Shown here piece after piece: positions 6,690 to 15,331 of a DNA stretch of 37,137 nucleotides. The notes under the pieces are model-generated. The model searched no databases and had not been told where the DNA came from. It was given only the letters and a program-made list of their open reading frames with translations. The DNA is taken from assembly GCA_002687745.1 (NCBI GenBank), contig NZBE01000018.1, forward strand, positions 1-37,137, given 5' to 3'. The first letter of the stretch is position 1; the number at the start of each line of letters is the position of its first letter. The stretch comes from Acidimicrobiaceae bacterium. GTDB taxonomy: Bacteria; Actinomycetota; Acidimicrobiia; Acidimicrobiales; MedAcidi-G1. The position numbers and the translations under genes were made by a program.

Positions 6690-7580
6690 ATGAGCGACAT
6701 CACCCGATCAACGGGAACACAACTGGTCAAGCGGGGCCTTGCAGAGATGCTCAAGGGCGGCGTCGTAATGGACGTCGTCGACCCCGAACAGGCACGCATC
6801 GCCGAAGACGCCGGAGCGGTGGCGGTAATGGCCCTGGAGCGCGTTCCGTCCGACATCCGACGCGACGGCGGCGTGGCCCGAATGTCCGACCCCGAGATGA
6901 TCGAGGGCATCAAGGCGGCGGTGACCATCCCGGTCATGGCCAAGGCCCGCATCGGACACTTCGCCGAAGCCCAGATCCTCCAGGCCCTCGGTGTCGACTA
7001 CGTCGACGAGAGCGAGGTCCTCACACCGGCCGACGAGGCCCACCACATCGACAAGTGGGCCTTTGACGTGCCGTTCGTGTGCGGCGCCACCAACCTCGGC
7101 GAGGCCCTGCGGCGCATCTCCGAGGGAGCCTGCCTCATCCGCTCCAAGGGCGAAGCCGGCACCGGAAACATCGTCGAGGCCGTACGCCACCTGCGTTCGA
7201 TCATGGGCGACATAGGGCGCATCACCAAGGCCGACTCGGCCGAGCTCTTCGACTGGGCCAAGAGGCTCCAGTCGTCGCTTTCGCTGGTCCAGGAGATCGC
7301 CGAGACCGGTGAGCTGCCCGTACCGATGTTCTGCGCCGGCGGCATCGCCACACCGGCCGACGCGTCCCTCGTCATGCAACTTGGTGCCCAGTCGGTGTTC
7401 GTGGGTTCGGGCATCTTCAAGAGCGACGACCCGGCACCGCGTGCCAGGGCCATCGTCGAGGCCACCACCAACTTCACCGACCCCGTCATCCTGGGCAAGG
7501 TCAGCCGCGGTCTCGGTGCCGCCATGCCGGGCCTCGAGATCGACACCCTGGAGACCCGCCTGGCCGACCGCGGCTGGTAG
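6690..7580 (+). CDS. pdxS: Pyridoxal 5'-phosphate synthase subunit PdxS
   Basis: PdxS (296 residues) condenses ribose 5-phosphate, glyceraldehyde 3-phosphate and ammonia to give pyridoxal phosphate. It forms a dodecamer that takes ammonia from PdxT. The TIM barrel is complete. Catalytic lysines are visible in [10 protein letters not shown] (K85) and [10 protein letters not shown] (K153), and the conserved Asp is D28 in MDVV. The phosphate-binding [12 protein letters not shown] and FVGSGIF segments are present. The frame is open far upstream, but the family N-terminus ([21 protein letters not shown] type) and the -10 box at 6677 fix the start at ATG 6690. pdxT follows 10 bases later. Confidence 0.97.
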   Translation: MSDITRSTGTQLVKRGLAEMLKGGVVMDVVDPEQARIAEDAGAVAVMALERVPSDIRRDGGVARMSDPEMIEGIKAAVTIPVMAKARIGHFAEAQILQALGVDYVDESEVLTPADEAHHIDKWAFDVPFVCGATNLGEALRRISEGACLIRSKGEAGTGNIVEAVRHLRSIMGDIGRITKADSAELFDWAKRLQSSLSLVQEIAETGELPVPMFCAGGIATPADASLVMQLGAQSVFVGSGIFKSDDPAPRARAIVEATTNFTDPVILGKVSRGLGAAMPGLEIDTLETRLADRGW

Positions 7581-7590
7581 CAGACACTCC

Positions 7591-8169
7591 ATGAAGGTCG
7601 GTGTCCTGGCCCTCCAGGGGGCATTCGCCCGGCATGCCGCCGTGCTCACCGATGTGGGCGCCGCCCCCATCGAGGTGAGAACCCCCGAGCACCTCTCCGG
7701 TGTTGACGCGCTCGTAATGCCCGGAGGCGAGTCCACAACCATGTCGATGCTCCTCGACATCGCCGAACTGCGCCAACCGCTGGTCGAACGCCTGGCTCGT
7801 GGACTCCCGGTGTTCGGCACATGTGCCGGCATGATCCTGCTGGCATCGGCGGTCGCCGACGGCCGCAGCGACCAGGAGTCCCTTGCGGCAATCGACATGG
7901 ATGTGAGGCGCAACGGCTACGGCCGCCAGATCGACTCCTTTGAGGCCGACATCGATGTCGGCGGGGGCCTCCCAGACTGGGACACACCGTTCCACGGGGT
8001 GTTCATCAGGGCCCCGGTGGTGGAACGCGTGGGCGACGGCGTCGAGGTCCTCGCCAGAGTTGACGACAACCCGGTGCTGTGTCGCCAGGGACACGTGATG
8101 GTGGCATCCTTCCACCCCGAACTGACCGACGACCGGCGCATCCACGAACTCTTCGTGGAAACAGCCTGA
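7591..8169 (+). CDS. pdxT: Pyridoxal 5'-phosphate synthase glutaminase subunit PdxT
   Basis: This class I glutamine amidotransferase (192 residues) releases ammonia from glutamine and channels it to PdxS. The GGEST motif lies at residues 45-49, the nucleophile elbow at GTCAGM (C78), and the His-Glu pair in SFHPEL (H175, E177). Length and triad match the family. The start ATG 7591 gives the canonical MKVGVLALQG opening. It sits 10 bases after pdxS, the usual pairing. Confidence 0.97.
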   Translation: MKVGVLALQGAFARHAAVLTDVGAAPIEVRTPEHLSGVDALVMPGGESTTMSMLLDIAELRQPLVERLARGLPVFGTCAGMILLASAVADGRSDQESLAAIDMDVRRNGYGRQIDSFEADIDVGGGLPDWDTPFHGVFIRAPVVERVGDGVEVLARVDDNPVLCRQGHVMVASFHPELTDDRRIHELFVETA

Positions 8170-8193
8170 GAGACCGCAGGAACAGGAGAACCC

Positions 8194-8946
8194 ATGTCGG
8201 GCCATTCCAAGTGGGCGACCATCAAGCACAAGAAGGGCGCCGCCGACCAGAAGCGCGCCAAGCTGTTCGCCAAGCTCATCAAGCAGGTCGAGGTGGCCGC
8301 ACGCCAGGGCGGCGGCGACCCCGACGCCAACGCCACCCTGCGGACCATGTACCAGAAGGCCCGTGACTCCTCGGTGCCACTCGACACCATCGAGCGGGCG
8401 GTCAAGAGGGGCACCGGCGAGCTGGAGGGCGTCAACTACGAGAGCATCACCTACGAGGGCTATGCACCCCACGGTGTGGCCCTCTACGTCGAGACCCTCA
8501 CCGACAACCGCAACCGCACCGGGTCCGAGGTGAGGTCGCTACTGGCAAAGAACGGCGGCTCCCTCGCCGAGCCGGGCTCGGTGGCCTGGCAGTTTGAACG
8601 CAAGGGGGTGGTCCTGCTTGCAGGCAGCGTCGACGAGGACGAGATCATGATGGCTGCCCTCGATGCCGGCGCCGAGGACCTCGTCGACGACGGCGGCACG
8701 TGGCGCCTCACCTGCGAGCCGACCGACCTGCCCACGGTGCGTGCCGCACTCGAGGACGGTGGAGTTCCGTTCGAGTCGGCCGACGTGACCATGATCCCGA
8801 CCTCCACGGTCGCCGTCGACACCGCCGAGGCCGCCAAGGCGGTGCTGCGCCTGCTCGACATCCTCGACGACAACGACGACGTTCAGGACGTGTTCGCCAA
8901 CTTCGACATCCCGCCAGAGGTCTTCGACTCCCTCGACCTGGACTGA
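8194..8946 (+). CDS. yebC: YebC/PmpR family regulatory protein
   Basis: The protein has 250 residues. It begins with the hallmark MSGHSKWATIKHKKGAADQKR. Three domains follow, including the ITYEGYAPHGVALYVE block and the acidic C-terminal stretch ending in PPEVFDSLDLD. YebC proteins were described as DNA-binding regulators; more recent work links some of them to translation of difficult sequences such as proline runs. A good Shine-Dalgarno (CAGGAGAA) lies before ATG 8194, unlike the leaderless genes around it. It stands between pdxT (24 bases) and ruvC, the usual actinobacterial place. Confidence 0.95.
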   Translation: MSGHSKWATIKHKKGAADQKRAKLFAKLIKQVEVAARQGGGDPDANATLRTMYQKARDSSVPLDTIERAVKRGTGELEGVNYESITYEGYAPHGVALYVETLTDNRNRTGSEVRSLLAKNGGSLAEPGSVAWQFERKGVVLLAGSVDEDEIMMAALDAGAEDLVDDGGTWRLTCEPTDLPTVRAALEDGGVPFESADVTMIPTSTVAVDTAEAAKAVLRLLDILDDNDDVQDVFANFDIPPEVFDSLDLD

Positions 8947-8951
8947 GTTCG

Positions 8952-8965
8952 CCCTCTCCCGAGGG
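8952..8965 (+). terminator. Short hairpin after yebC
   Basis: CCCTC-TCCC-GAGGG makes a 5-base-pair stem 6 bases after the yebC stop. No T tract follows. Confidence as a terminator is low. Confidence 0.25.
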
Positions 8966-8992
8966 TGACGCGGCCCGGGCGGGAGCAACCGC

Positions 8993-8998
8993 TAGAGT
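8993..8998 (+). promoter_or_regulatory. -10 box TAGAGT, leaderless start of ruvC
   Basis: TAGAGT ends 7 bases before ATG 9006. The ruvC start has no Shine-Dalgarno. Confidence 0.55.
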
Positions 8999-9005
8999 CG
9001 TACAT

Positions 9006-9542
9006 ATGTTCGTTCTGGGGATAGATCCCGGCCTCTCGCGCTGCGGCTACGGCCTGGTACGTCGCAACGGCAGGCGACAGCGCGCCGAGGCCGCAGGGGT
9101 CATCCGGACCGATCCGGCCACCCCGCTACCCCTGCGCCTTGCCGAACTCCAGGCCGAGGTACGCGACCTCATCACCGAATACCGGCCGGACCACGTCGCC
9201 GTCGAACGCGTCCTCTTCCAGGTCAACGTGACCACCGCCATGCAGACCGGCCAGGCATCAGGTGTGGTCATGGCCGAGGCGGCCGCAGACGGTTGCCAGG
9301 TAACCCTCTACTCTCCCAACGAGGTCAAGTCGGCCGTGGCCGGATGGGGAGGTGCCGACAAGGGCCAGATGGCCCAGATGGTCGAGACCCTTCTCGGCAT
9401 CGACGTACCCCTCCGGCCGGTCGACGCCGCCGACGCCGTAGCCGTTGCGCTCTGCCACCTGGCAATGGTGCCTGGATCCACCGTGTCCGGGGCCGACCGG
9501 CCAGGGGTCAGCCTGTCCAGGGAAGGGGCGGTGTCGCAGTGA
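9006..9542 (+). CDS. ruvC: Holliday junction endonuclease RuvC
   Basis: RuvC (178 residues) cuts Holliday junctions that RuvAB has moved. The four acidic metal ligands are all visible: D7 in GIDPGLSRCGYG, E67 in VAVERVLF, and D140 and D143 in PVDAADAVAVALCH. Length is normal for the family; the last ~25 residues are a variable tail. The TGA overlaps the ruvA GTG start (GTGA at 9539-9542), so ruvA translation is probably coupled. Confidence 0.96.
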   Translation: MFVLGIDPGLSRCGYGLVRRNGRRQRAEAAGVIRTDPATPLPLRLAELQAEVRDLITEYRPDHVAVERVLFQVNVTTAMQTGQASGVVMAEAAADGCQVTLYSPNEVKSAVAGWGGADKGQMAQMVETLLGIDVPLRPVDAADAVAVALCHLAMVPGSTVSGADRPGVSLSREGAVSQ

Positions 9543-10141
9543 TCGGGTCGCTTCGCGGGCAACTGCTCGAGCGTCTCGAGGTCGGCGGCCGCGGCGAGGT
9601 GCTGGTCGAGGTCTCAGGCATCGGCTACAGGGTCATCGTCACCCCCACCACCGCCGTGCGCCTGGGTGACGCCGGCACCGAGGTCTTCCTGCACGTCCAC
9701 CACCACATCCGCGAGGCAGACCAGGCCCTCTACGGCTTCCTCGAGCGCTCCGAGCGCACCTGTTTCGAAGCCCTCCTCTCGGCACACGGGGTGGGGCCGT
9801 CCCTGGCCCTGGCGGTACTCGGTGTGCACGGCCCCGCAGAACTGGCCCGGGTCCTCGCCGACGACGACGTGGCCGCCCTGTGCCTCGTGCCCGGCGTAGG
9901 CAAGAAGACCGCCACCCGACTCCTCGTCGAGCTGAAGGCGTCCCTCGACCTCCCCATCGACACGGTGCCCGCCGACCCGGCTGACACAACTGCACCGCGC
10001 TCGGCACTCGTCGAGGTGCAGGAGGCCCTCGGTGGCCTCGGCTACACCCCCGACGAGGTGCGGTCCGTGCTGAGCGACCTCGGTGGCGACGACGCGGGTG
10101 TCATCCTGCGCGAGGCCCTGCAGCGGCTGGCCCGGGCGTAG
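9539..10141 (+). CDS. ruvA: Holliday junction branch migration protein RuvA
   Basis: RuvA (200 residues) binds the four-way junction and loads RuvB. It begins [11 protein letters not shown], the family N-terminus. Domain I has the GYRVIV OB strand and the [15 protein letters not shown] block. Domain II has two helix-hairpin-helix motifs ([12 protein letters not shown] and [16 protein letters not shown]). Domain III, the RuvB-contacting part, is at the C-terminus ([11 protein letters not shown]...). The start is GTG 9539, overlapping the ruvC stop by 4 bases; a longer open frame upstream has no family similarity. ruvB begins 10 bases after the stop. Confidence 0.96.
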   Translation: MIGSLRGQLLERLEVGGRGEVLVEVSGIGYRVIVTPTTAVRLGDAGTEVFLHVHHHIREADQALYGFLERSERTCFEALLSAHGVGPSLALAVLGVHGPAELARVLADDDVAALCLVPGVGKKTATRLLVELKASLDLPIDTVPADPADTTAPRSALVEVQEALGGLGYTPDEVRSVLSDLGGDDAGVILREALQRLARA

Positions 10142-10151
10142 GCAGGCCCCC

Positions 10152-11177
10152 GTGCGCGAAGAACTGCTCTCACCCGACCTGGACCCCGTCGACATCGAGG
10201 TCGAGGTCGGCCTTCGGCCCCGCCGTCTCGACGACTTCGTCGGTCAGCCAGAGCTGAAGGGCCACCTGCGTGTAATGCTGGAGGCAGCCAGCGCACGCGG
10301 TGAGGCCGCCGACCACTTCCTGTTCGCCGGCCCACCGGGGCTCGGCAAGACCACCCTCGCCCACATCGTCGCCGCCGAGATGGACGCCGAACTCCACATC
10401 ACGTCGGGGCCCGCCCTCGAGCGGGCCGGCGACCTCGCCGCCATCCTCACCAAGCTCGAACCCGGCGATGTCCTCTTCATCGACGAGATCCACCGCCTCA
10501 CCCGTGCCGTCGAGGAGATCCTCTACCCGGCAATGGAGGACTACGAACTCGACATCGTGCTCGGCAAGGGACCGGCAGCCCGCTCGATCCGCCTGGAACT
10601 GCCCCGCTTCACCCTTGTCGGAGCAACCACCCGCACCGGCCTCATCACCGGACCCCTGCGTGACCGCTTCGGCCTCACCGCCCGCCTCGACTACTACGAG
10701 ACCAGCGACCTGGCGTCCATCGTCACCCGCGCCGCCGGCATCCTCGATGTCGACCTCGACTCCGACGGCGCCGGCGAGATCGCACGCCGCTCCCGGGGAA
10801 CCCCCCGCATCGGCAACCGGCTGCTGCGACAGGTACGCGACTTTGCCCAGGTGGAACGCGGCGGTGCCACCGTCGACGGCACCGTCGCCCGCGACGGGCT
10901 CTCGTTCTTCGCCGTCGACGACCTGGGCCTCGACCGTCCCTCCCGGGCGATCCTGTCGGCACTGTGCGAGAGGTTCGACGGAGGGCCCGTGGGCCTCAAG
11001 ACCCTCGCCATCTGCGTCAGCGAGCCCGACGACACCGTCGAAGACGTCTACGAGCCGTTCCTCATCCAACAGGGCCTGCTCCTGCGCACACCCAAGGGGC
11101 GGGTGGCCACACCTGCCGCATACACCCACCTGGGCCTCGCCACCCCTGCCCGCCCCGGCTCCCTCTTCGAGGACTAG
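10152..11177 (+). CDS. ruvB: Holliday junction branch migration ATPase RuvB
   Basis: RuvB (341 residues) is the AAA+ motor that pumps DNA through RuvA. Walker A is [10 protein letters not shown], Walker B is LFIDEIHR, sensor 1 lies in VGATTRTG, and the arginine finger region is GPLRDRFG. The small domain has [20 protein letters not shown], and the winged-helix domain ends the protein. The start is GTG 10152, which gives the typical short N-terminus before the [11 protein letters not shown] box. It completes a ruvC-ruvA-ruvB operon. Confidence 0.97.
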   Translation: MREELLSPDLDPVDIEVEVGLRPRRLDDFVGQPELKGHLRVMLEAASARGEAADHFLFAGPPGLGKTTLAHIVAAEMDAELHITSGPALERAGDLAAILTKLEPGDVLFIDEIHRLTRAVEEILYPAMEDYELDIVLGKGPAARSIRLELPRFTLVGATTRTGLITGPLRDRFGLTARLDYYETSDLASIVTRAAGILDVDLDSDGAGEIARRSRGTPRIGNRLLRQVRDFAQVERGGATVDGTVARDGLSFFAVDDLGLDRPSRAILSALCERFDGGPVGLKTLAICVSEPDDTVEDVYEPFLIQQGLLLRTPKGRVATPAAYTHLGLATPARPGSLFED

Positions 11178-11187
11178 GACACCTCCC

Positions 11188-11203
11188 GGGGCCGTCGGGC
11201 CCC
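11188..11203 (+). terminator. GC hairpin after ruvB, no T tract
   Basis: GGGGCC-GTCG-GGCCCC is a perfect 6-base-pair stem with a 4-base loop, 10 bases after the ruvB stop. No T run follows. Its 3' end is 3 bases before the -10 box of queA. Confidence 0.4.
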
Positions 11204-11206
11204 ACC

Positions 11207-11212
11207 TAGGCT
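11207..11212 (+). promoter_or_regulatory. -10 box TAGGCT, leaderless start of queA
   Basis: TAGGCT ends 9 bases before ATG 11222. It lies directly behind the hairpin at 11188-11203, which occupies the place of the -35 element. Confidence 0.5.
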
Positions 11213-11221
11213 GGCCCGCCC

Positions 11222-12271
11222 ATGGGCCCCGACGACTTCGCCTACGACCTGCCGGACGACCAGATCGCCCAGGTTCCCCTGGATGACCGGTCCTCGGCCC
11301 GCCTGCTTGTCGACCTCGCCGACGGGACCGGTCCGGACCATCGCCATATCAGCGACCTGCCCGACATGGTCGGCCCCGGTGACCTGTTGGTCCTCAACGA
11401 CACCAGGGTGCTGCCGGCCCGGTTGCGGCTGACCAAGGAGACCGGCGGTGCAGTCGAGGTCCTGTTGTTGGAACAGACCGGCGATGACCGTGAGTGGGAG
11501 GCCCTCGTGAGGCCCGGCAGGAGGGTTCCGCCGGGAACGAGGCTTCGGGCCGGCGACGACCTGACCGTCACGGTCGGTGACGACCTTGGCGAGGGCAGGC
11601 GCACGGTCATGCTGGACACCAACCCACCGGCGGGTCAGGCGGGCGTCCTCGTCGCCGTGCAGGCCCACGGCGAGATGCCCCTGCCCCCGTACCTGCACAC
11701 CCGCCTCGACGACCCGGAGCGCTACCAGACCGTCTACAGCAACCGTCCCGCCTCGGCAGCAGCACCCACGGCGGGCCTCCACCTGACCGGTGAGGTGCTG
11801 GATGCCTGCCGGGCATCTGGCGCCGCGGTCGAACACCTTGAGCTTGTGGTGGGCCTCGACACCTTCCGGCCCGTCACCGCCGGCGACCTTGACGACCACG
11901 TGATGCACTCCGAGTCCTACACGGTCGCCGAATCGACCCTCGATGCCTGCCGGACCGCTGACCGGGTGATAGCGGTCGGGACCACGACCGTCCGGGCACT
12001 CGAATCGGCAAACCTCGCCGACTCCACGCGAGACGGCACACAGGGCCGGACGGACCTGTTCATCCGGCCCGGGTTCGACTTCGGCGTCGTCGACGTGCTG
12101 CTCACCAACTACCACCTGCCCAGGTCCACCCTGCTGGTGATGCTGGAGGCATTCGTGGGTCCACGCTGGCGGGACCTGTACGCGCTGGCCCTCGCCCACG
12201 GGTACCGCTTCCTCTCATTCGGCGACGCCATGTTGGTGGGTAGGCGCCGGTCCGACAGGATCACGCCATGA
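11222..12271 (+). CDS. queA: S-adenosylmethionine:tRNA ribosyltransferase-isomerase QueA
   Basis: QueA (349 residues) moves the ribosyl group of SAM onto 7-aminomethyl-7-deazaguanine at tRNA position 34, giving epoxyqueuosine. Family blocks are complete: DFAYDLPDDQIAQVPL, LLVLNDTRVLPARL, GEMPLPPY, RYQTVYS, AAPTAGLHLT, and the C-terminal TNYHLPRSTLLVMLEAF. It acts after Tgt, which is encoded next with an ATGA overlap. The pair queA-tgt upstream of yajC-secDF is a classic bacterial order. Confidence 0.96.
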   Translation: MGPDDFAYDLPDDQIAQVPLDDRSSARLLVDLADGTGPDHRHISDLPDMVGPGDLLVLNDTRVLPARLRLTKETGGAVEVLLLEQTGDDREWEALVRPGRRVPPGTRLRAGDDLTVTVGDDLGEGRRTVMLDTNPPAGQAGVLVAVQAHGEMPLPPYLHTRLDDPERYQTVYSNRPASAAAPTAGLHLTGEVLDACRASGAAVEHLELVVGLDTFRPVTAGDLDDHVMHSESYTVAESTLDACRTADRVIAVGTTTVRALESANLADSTRDGTQGRTDLFIRPGFDFGVVDVLLTNYHLPRSTLLVMLEAFVGPRWRDLYALALAHGYRFLSFGDAMLVGRRRSDRITP

Positions 12272-13377
12272 AGGCCACCTTCAACGAAGAGGCGAACAGC
12301 GACGGTGCCCGCACCGGGCGTGTCCAGACCCCCCGGGGGTCGTTCAACACGCCGTGTTTCATGCCGGTCGGAACCCGCGGAGCGGTCCGACACCTCTCAT
12401 CGCTGGACCTGGCGGAACTGGGAGCAGAGGTGGTCCTTGCCAACACCTACCACCTGATGCTGCGACCCGGTGCCGACGTGGTGCGCGACCTCGGAGGCCT
12501 TCGTGGCTTCACCGGCTGGCAGGGCCTGAGCCTCACCGACTCCGGCGGCTACCAGATCTTCTCGCTCCAGCCACGCGTCGACGACGAGGGCGCCGAGTTC
12601 CGCTCCACCTACGACGGCTCCACCCACAAGCTCACACCCGAGGGCGCTGCATGCGTCCAGGCCGATCTTGGAGCCGACATCCAGATGGTCCTCGACGTCT
12701 GTCCGGCCCTTCCCGCCACCGACGCCACCCTGCGCCAGGCGGTCGAACGCACAGCCGCATGGGCCGCCAGGGGTCGACAGGCGTTCCTCGCCCATCACGA
12801 CGCCCGGCAGCGTCAGTGCCAGTTTGGAATCGTGCAGGGTGGGACAGACGTGTCCCTGCGCACCGAGAGTGCCCAGCGGACCCTCGAGGTGGGCTTTGAC
12901 GGCTATGCCATCGGTGGCCTCAGCGTCGGGGAGACCCGTGACGAGATGCTGGACCCTGTCAGCGCCGTGACCACGGTGCTCCCGCCCGACCAGCCCCGCT
13001 ACTTCATGGGCCTGGGTGACCCTGCCGGCCTCGTGGAGGTGGTCGGCCGTGGCGTCGACATGTTCGACTGCGTGCTTCCGACCCGTCACGCCAGGCACGG
13101 CACCGTCCTCACCTCGGCCGGAAAGCTGAACCTGCGCAACGCCCGCTACGCAACCGACGACGGCCCCCTGGACCCCGGCTTCCCTGCAAGCCCGGCAGCA
13201 GCATGGTCCCGGGGCTACCTGCGGCACCTTCTCATGACCGACGAGCCCACCGGGCGTCGCCTCCTGTCACTCCACAACCTGGCGTGGCTGTTCGACTTCG
13301 TTGACCGGCTCCGTGCCTCCATCGGCGAGGGGCGCTTCGAGCAGTTCCGTGCCGAGACACTGGAGGTCTGGGGCTGA
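12268..13377 (+). CDS. tgt: tRNA-guanine transglycosylase with a degenerate zinc site
   Basis: Tgt (369 residues) swaps guanine 34 of GUN-anticodon tRNAs for preQ1. The active-site Asp pair is intact: D91 in LTDSGGYQ and D267 in MFDCVLPTR. D143 (base recognition) and GGLSVGE are also present. Two features are odd. In known bacterial Tgt the zinc is held by C-x-C-x2-C plus a later His. Here the aligned positions, with no gap in the neighbouring LD...SRGYLRHL frame, are F305, A307 and A310, and only H336 (SLHN) remains. Also, the usual LDEC substrate-pocket motif reads LDVC. The frame is otherwise full length and not decayed, so this is a variant and not a pseudogene. It overlaps queA as ATGA. 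Confidence 0.93.
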   Translation: MKATFNEEANSDGARTGRVQTPRGSFNTPCFMPVGTRGAVRHLSSLDLAELGAEVVLANTYHLMLRPGADVVRDLGGLRGFTGWQGLSLTDSGGYQIFSLQPRVDDEGAEFRSTYDGSTHKLTPEGAACVQADLGADIQMVLDVCPALPATDATLRQAVERTAAWAARGRQAFLAHHDARQRQCQFGIVQGGTDVSLRTESAQRTLEVGFDGYAIGGLSVGETRDEMLDPVSAVTTVLPPDQPRYFMGLGDPAGLVEVVGRGVDMFDCVLPTRHARHGTVLTSAGKLNLRNARYATDDGPLDPGFPASPAAAWSRGYLRHLLMTDEPTGRRLLSLHNLAWLFDFVDRLRASIGEGRFEQFRAETLEVWG

Positions 13378-13380
13378 CCA

Positions 13381-13399
13381 CCGATTGGGCCAGAATCGG
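13381..13399 (+). terminator. Hairpin after tgt, no T tract
   Basis: CCGATT (13381-13386) and AATCGG (13394-13399) form a perfect 6-base-pair stem with a 7-base loop, 3 bases after the tgt stop. No T run follows. It is probably the 3' end of the queA-tgt transcript. Confidence 0.4.
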
Positions 13400-13412
13400 C
13401 ACGCAACGGCCG

Positions 13413-13418
13413 TAGGCT
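13413..13418 (+). promoter_or_regulatory. -10 box TAGGCT, promoter of yajC-secDF
   Basis: The box has the common form, but the next gene starts 78 bases further on. A start of transcription near 13425 would give a structured leader of about 70 bases before yajC. Confidence 0.45.
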
Positions 13419-13435
13419 CTACCGGTCCCGCTACG

Positions 13436-13468
13436 GGCGCTGACCGCCGCAGACGGCTGCCCAGCGCC
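13436..13468 (+). promoter_or_regulatory. Stem-loop in the yajC leader
   Basis: GGCGCTG (13436-13442) pairs exactly with CAGCGCC (13462-13468). The 19 bases between include a smaller GCCG/CGGC pairing. The structure lies between the -10 box at 13413 and the yajC Shine-Dalgarno (CGAGGCA). It could affect mRNA stability or translation; no known riboswitch is recognised. Confidence 0.35.
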
Positions 13469-13496
13469 GACAATCCACCCAGACACGAGGCACCAA

Positions 13497-13811
13497 ATGG
13501 CCAGTTTCCTCCCCCTCATCCTGATCTTCGGGCTCATGTACTTCCTCATGATCCGACCCCAGCAGAAGAAGGCACGCTCCCAGCAGAACCTCATAGCCTC
13601 GGTTCAGGCGGGCGACGAGGTACGCCTCCACTCGGGTCTATTCGGAGTGATCAACGAGGTCGATGGCGACGTCATCTGGCTCGAGGTCGCCGAGAACATC
13701 GAACTGAAGGTCCTCCGCAGCGCCGTGGAACACCGCTTCAACGAACCGGTGCCGGAAGAAGCCGACGAAGAAGCCGTCGACGAGGCCGACGAAGGCCCCA
13801 TCTCCGACTGA
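13497..13811 (+). CDS. yajC: Preprotein translocase subunit YajC
   Basis: YajC (104 residues) joins SecDF at the SecYEG channel. One transmembrane helix (about residues 4-19) is followed by the signature MIRPQQKKARSQQNLIASVQAGDEV and a small beta domain (TxGLFGVINEVD-like). The C-terminus is strongly acidic (PEEADEEAVDEADEG), longer than the minimal family. A Shine-Dalgarno-like GAGGCA precedes ATG 13497. secD follows after 38 bases. Confidence 0.93.
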   Translation: MASFLPLILIFGLMYFLMIRPQQKKARSQQNLIASVQAGDEVRLHSGLFGVINEVDGDVIWLEVAENIELKVLRSAVEHRFNEPVPEEADEEAVDEADEGPISD

Positions 13812-13849
13812 CCACGCCTCCAGCAGCGACCTCATACACACCTGAGTCC

Positions 13850-15331
13850 ATGCCCCGCCGACAGACCGTCTACCTCGTCGCAATTGTCCTCACTGCCGTG
13901 ACGGCATCGGTGCTGACGGCCTTCTGGCAGAACAAGCCCCTCCTCGGCCTCGACCTGCAGGGTGGCGTCTCGGTGCGCCTCACGGCCACAGAACCGGCCA
14001 CCGAGGAGATGCTCGACCAGGCGGTCGAGATCATCCGCAAACGGGTTGACGCCCTCGGCGTTGCCGAACCCGAGGTCTCCCGGACAGCCGAGGGCGTGAT
14101 GGTCTCCCTACCGGGGGTCGACAACCAGCAGCGTGCCCTGGATCTTGTCGGTACCACCGCCGAACTGCGTTTCAGGCCCGTCTGCGACGTGCTTCCCCTC
14201 ATGCCTGCCGACCTGGCCAGAGAGGGCGTGGCACGACCAGCACCGGCATCGTGTGAACCGCTGCTTGCCGGTGATCTGACCGCCTCGACCGGCCCGCTCG
14301 GTGTGACCCTCCCCGAGGACGACCTGGCCGACCAGTTTGTCGTGCTGGGCGGGCGCGACAGCAACCAGCGGTACCTGCTTGCCCCGAGCGTTCTCACAGG
14401 TGATGCCCTCGAGGACGCCAACGCCGACATGATCGAGTTCGAATGGCAGGTGGCGGTGGCCCTCAAGGCCGGACCAGCGGGCATCGACGCCTTCAACGAG
14501 ATGGCGGCCCTCTGCTTCGTGGGAGCGCCCACGTGCCCGATCCTGCCCGGCTTCACCAACGGCCGCCTGGCCCTGGTGCTCGACGGTGAGGTCCTGACAG
14601 CACCCCAGATCAGGGCACCCGAGTTTCAGCGTGACCGCATCCTCATCTCGGGGGCCTTCGACAAGGAGGAGGCCGACGTCGTGGCCCTGGGTCTCCGCTA
14701 CGGCGCCCTACCCATCGAGCTCGAGGCGGAGAACACCCAGGTGGTCTCGGCGACCATCGGCGAGGACTCCCTCGATGCAGGCATCGTGGCCGGGCTCATC
14801 GGCCTGGCGATAGTGGGCCTGTTCATCGTCGGCTACTACCGCCTGTTGGGCCTCGTGGCACTGGCCAGCCTGGCAATCTCCGGCAGCCTTCTCTGGGCGA
14901 TCATCGCCCACCTGGGAACCCAGTCGGGCCTTGCGCTCACCCTTGCCGGCGTCACCGGAATCATCGTGGCCATCGGAGTCTCGGTCGATTCCAACGTCGT
15001 CTACTTCGAGCACCTCAAAGAGGACATCCGTGACGGACGCACCGCCAGGTCCTCTGTCGACAAGGCGTTCCCCGTTGCCTTCTCGACGATCGTCAAGGCC
15101 GACATGGCGTCACTGATCGGAGCGGGCCTGCTGTGGTGGCTCACGGTCGGCGCCGTAAGGGGCTTTGCCCTGTACCTGGGCCTCGCGACCCTGTTGGACC
15201 TCGTAGCGACCTACTTCTTCATGGGCCCGATGGTGCGCCTCATGTCCCGGTCCCGGTGGTTTGCAGAGCACCCGGAGCGCTTCGGCCTCCCGGCCAGCGG
15301 AGCAGTCAGCGCAGTCGGGAGGACCATCTGA
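13850..15331 (+). CDS. secD: Protein translocase subunit SecD
   Basis: SecD (493 residues) and SecF form the proton-driven RND-type motor that helps export through SecYEG. There is one N-terminal helix, then GLDLQGGVSVRL, then a periplasmic-type domain with an insert of about 100 residues, then five C-terminal helices. The D4 signature is seen as IGVSVDSNVVYFEHLKEDIRDG. The start ATG 13850 gives the usual short N-terminus; the longer open frame upstream lacks family similarity. The TGA overlaps the secF ATG (TGATG, 15329-15333). Confidence 0.95.
   Translation: MPRRQTVYLVAIVLTAVTASVLTAFWQNKPLLGLDLQGGVSVRLTATEPATEEMLDQAVEIIRKRVDALGVAEPEVSRTAEGVMVSLPGVDNQQRALDLVGTTAELRFRPVCDVLPLMPADLAREGVARPAPASCEPLLAGDLTASTGPLGVTLPEDDLADQFVVLGGRDSNQRYLLAPSVLTGDALEDANADMIEFEWQVAVALKAGPAGIDAFNEMAALCFVGAPTCPILPGFTNGRLALVLDGEVLTAPQIRAPEFQRDRILISGAFDKEEADVVALGLRYGALPIELEAENTQVVSATIGEDSLDAGIVAGLIGLAIVGLFIVGYYRLLGLVALASLAISGSLLWAIIAHLGTQSGLALTLAGVTGIIVAIGVSVDSNVVYFEHLKEDIRDGRTARSSVDKAFPVAFSTIVKADMASLIGAGLLWWLTVGAVRGFALYLGLATLLDLVATYFFMGPMVRLMSRSRWFAEHPERFGLPASGAVSAVGRTI

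Noticed and set aside
12397-13227. 276-codon open frame on the minus strand opposite tgt
   Set aside because: Antisense frames of this length are common in high-GC coding DNA; the plus strand holds a clear tgt, and the minus frame has no recognisable motif.
12268-13377. tgt as a pseudogene
   Set aside because: Full length, no frameshift, catalytic Asp residues kept and coupled to queA; loss of the zinc Cys residues is better read as a variant.
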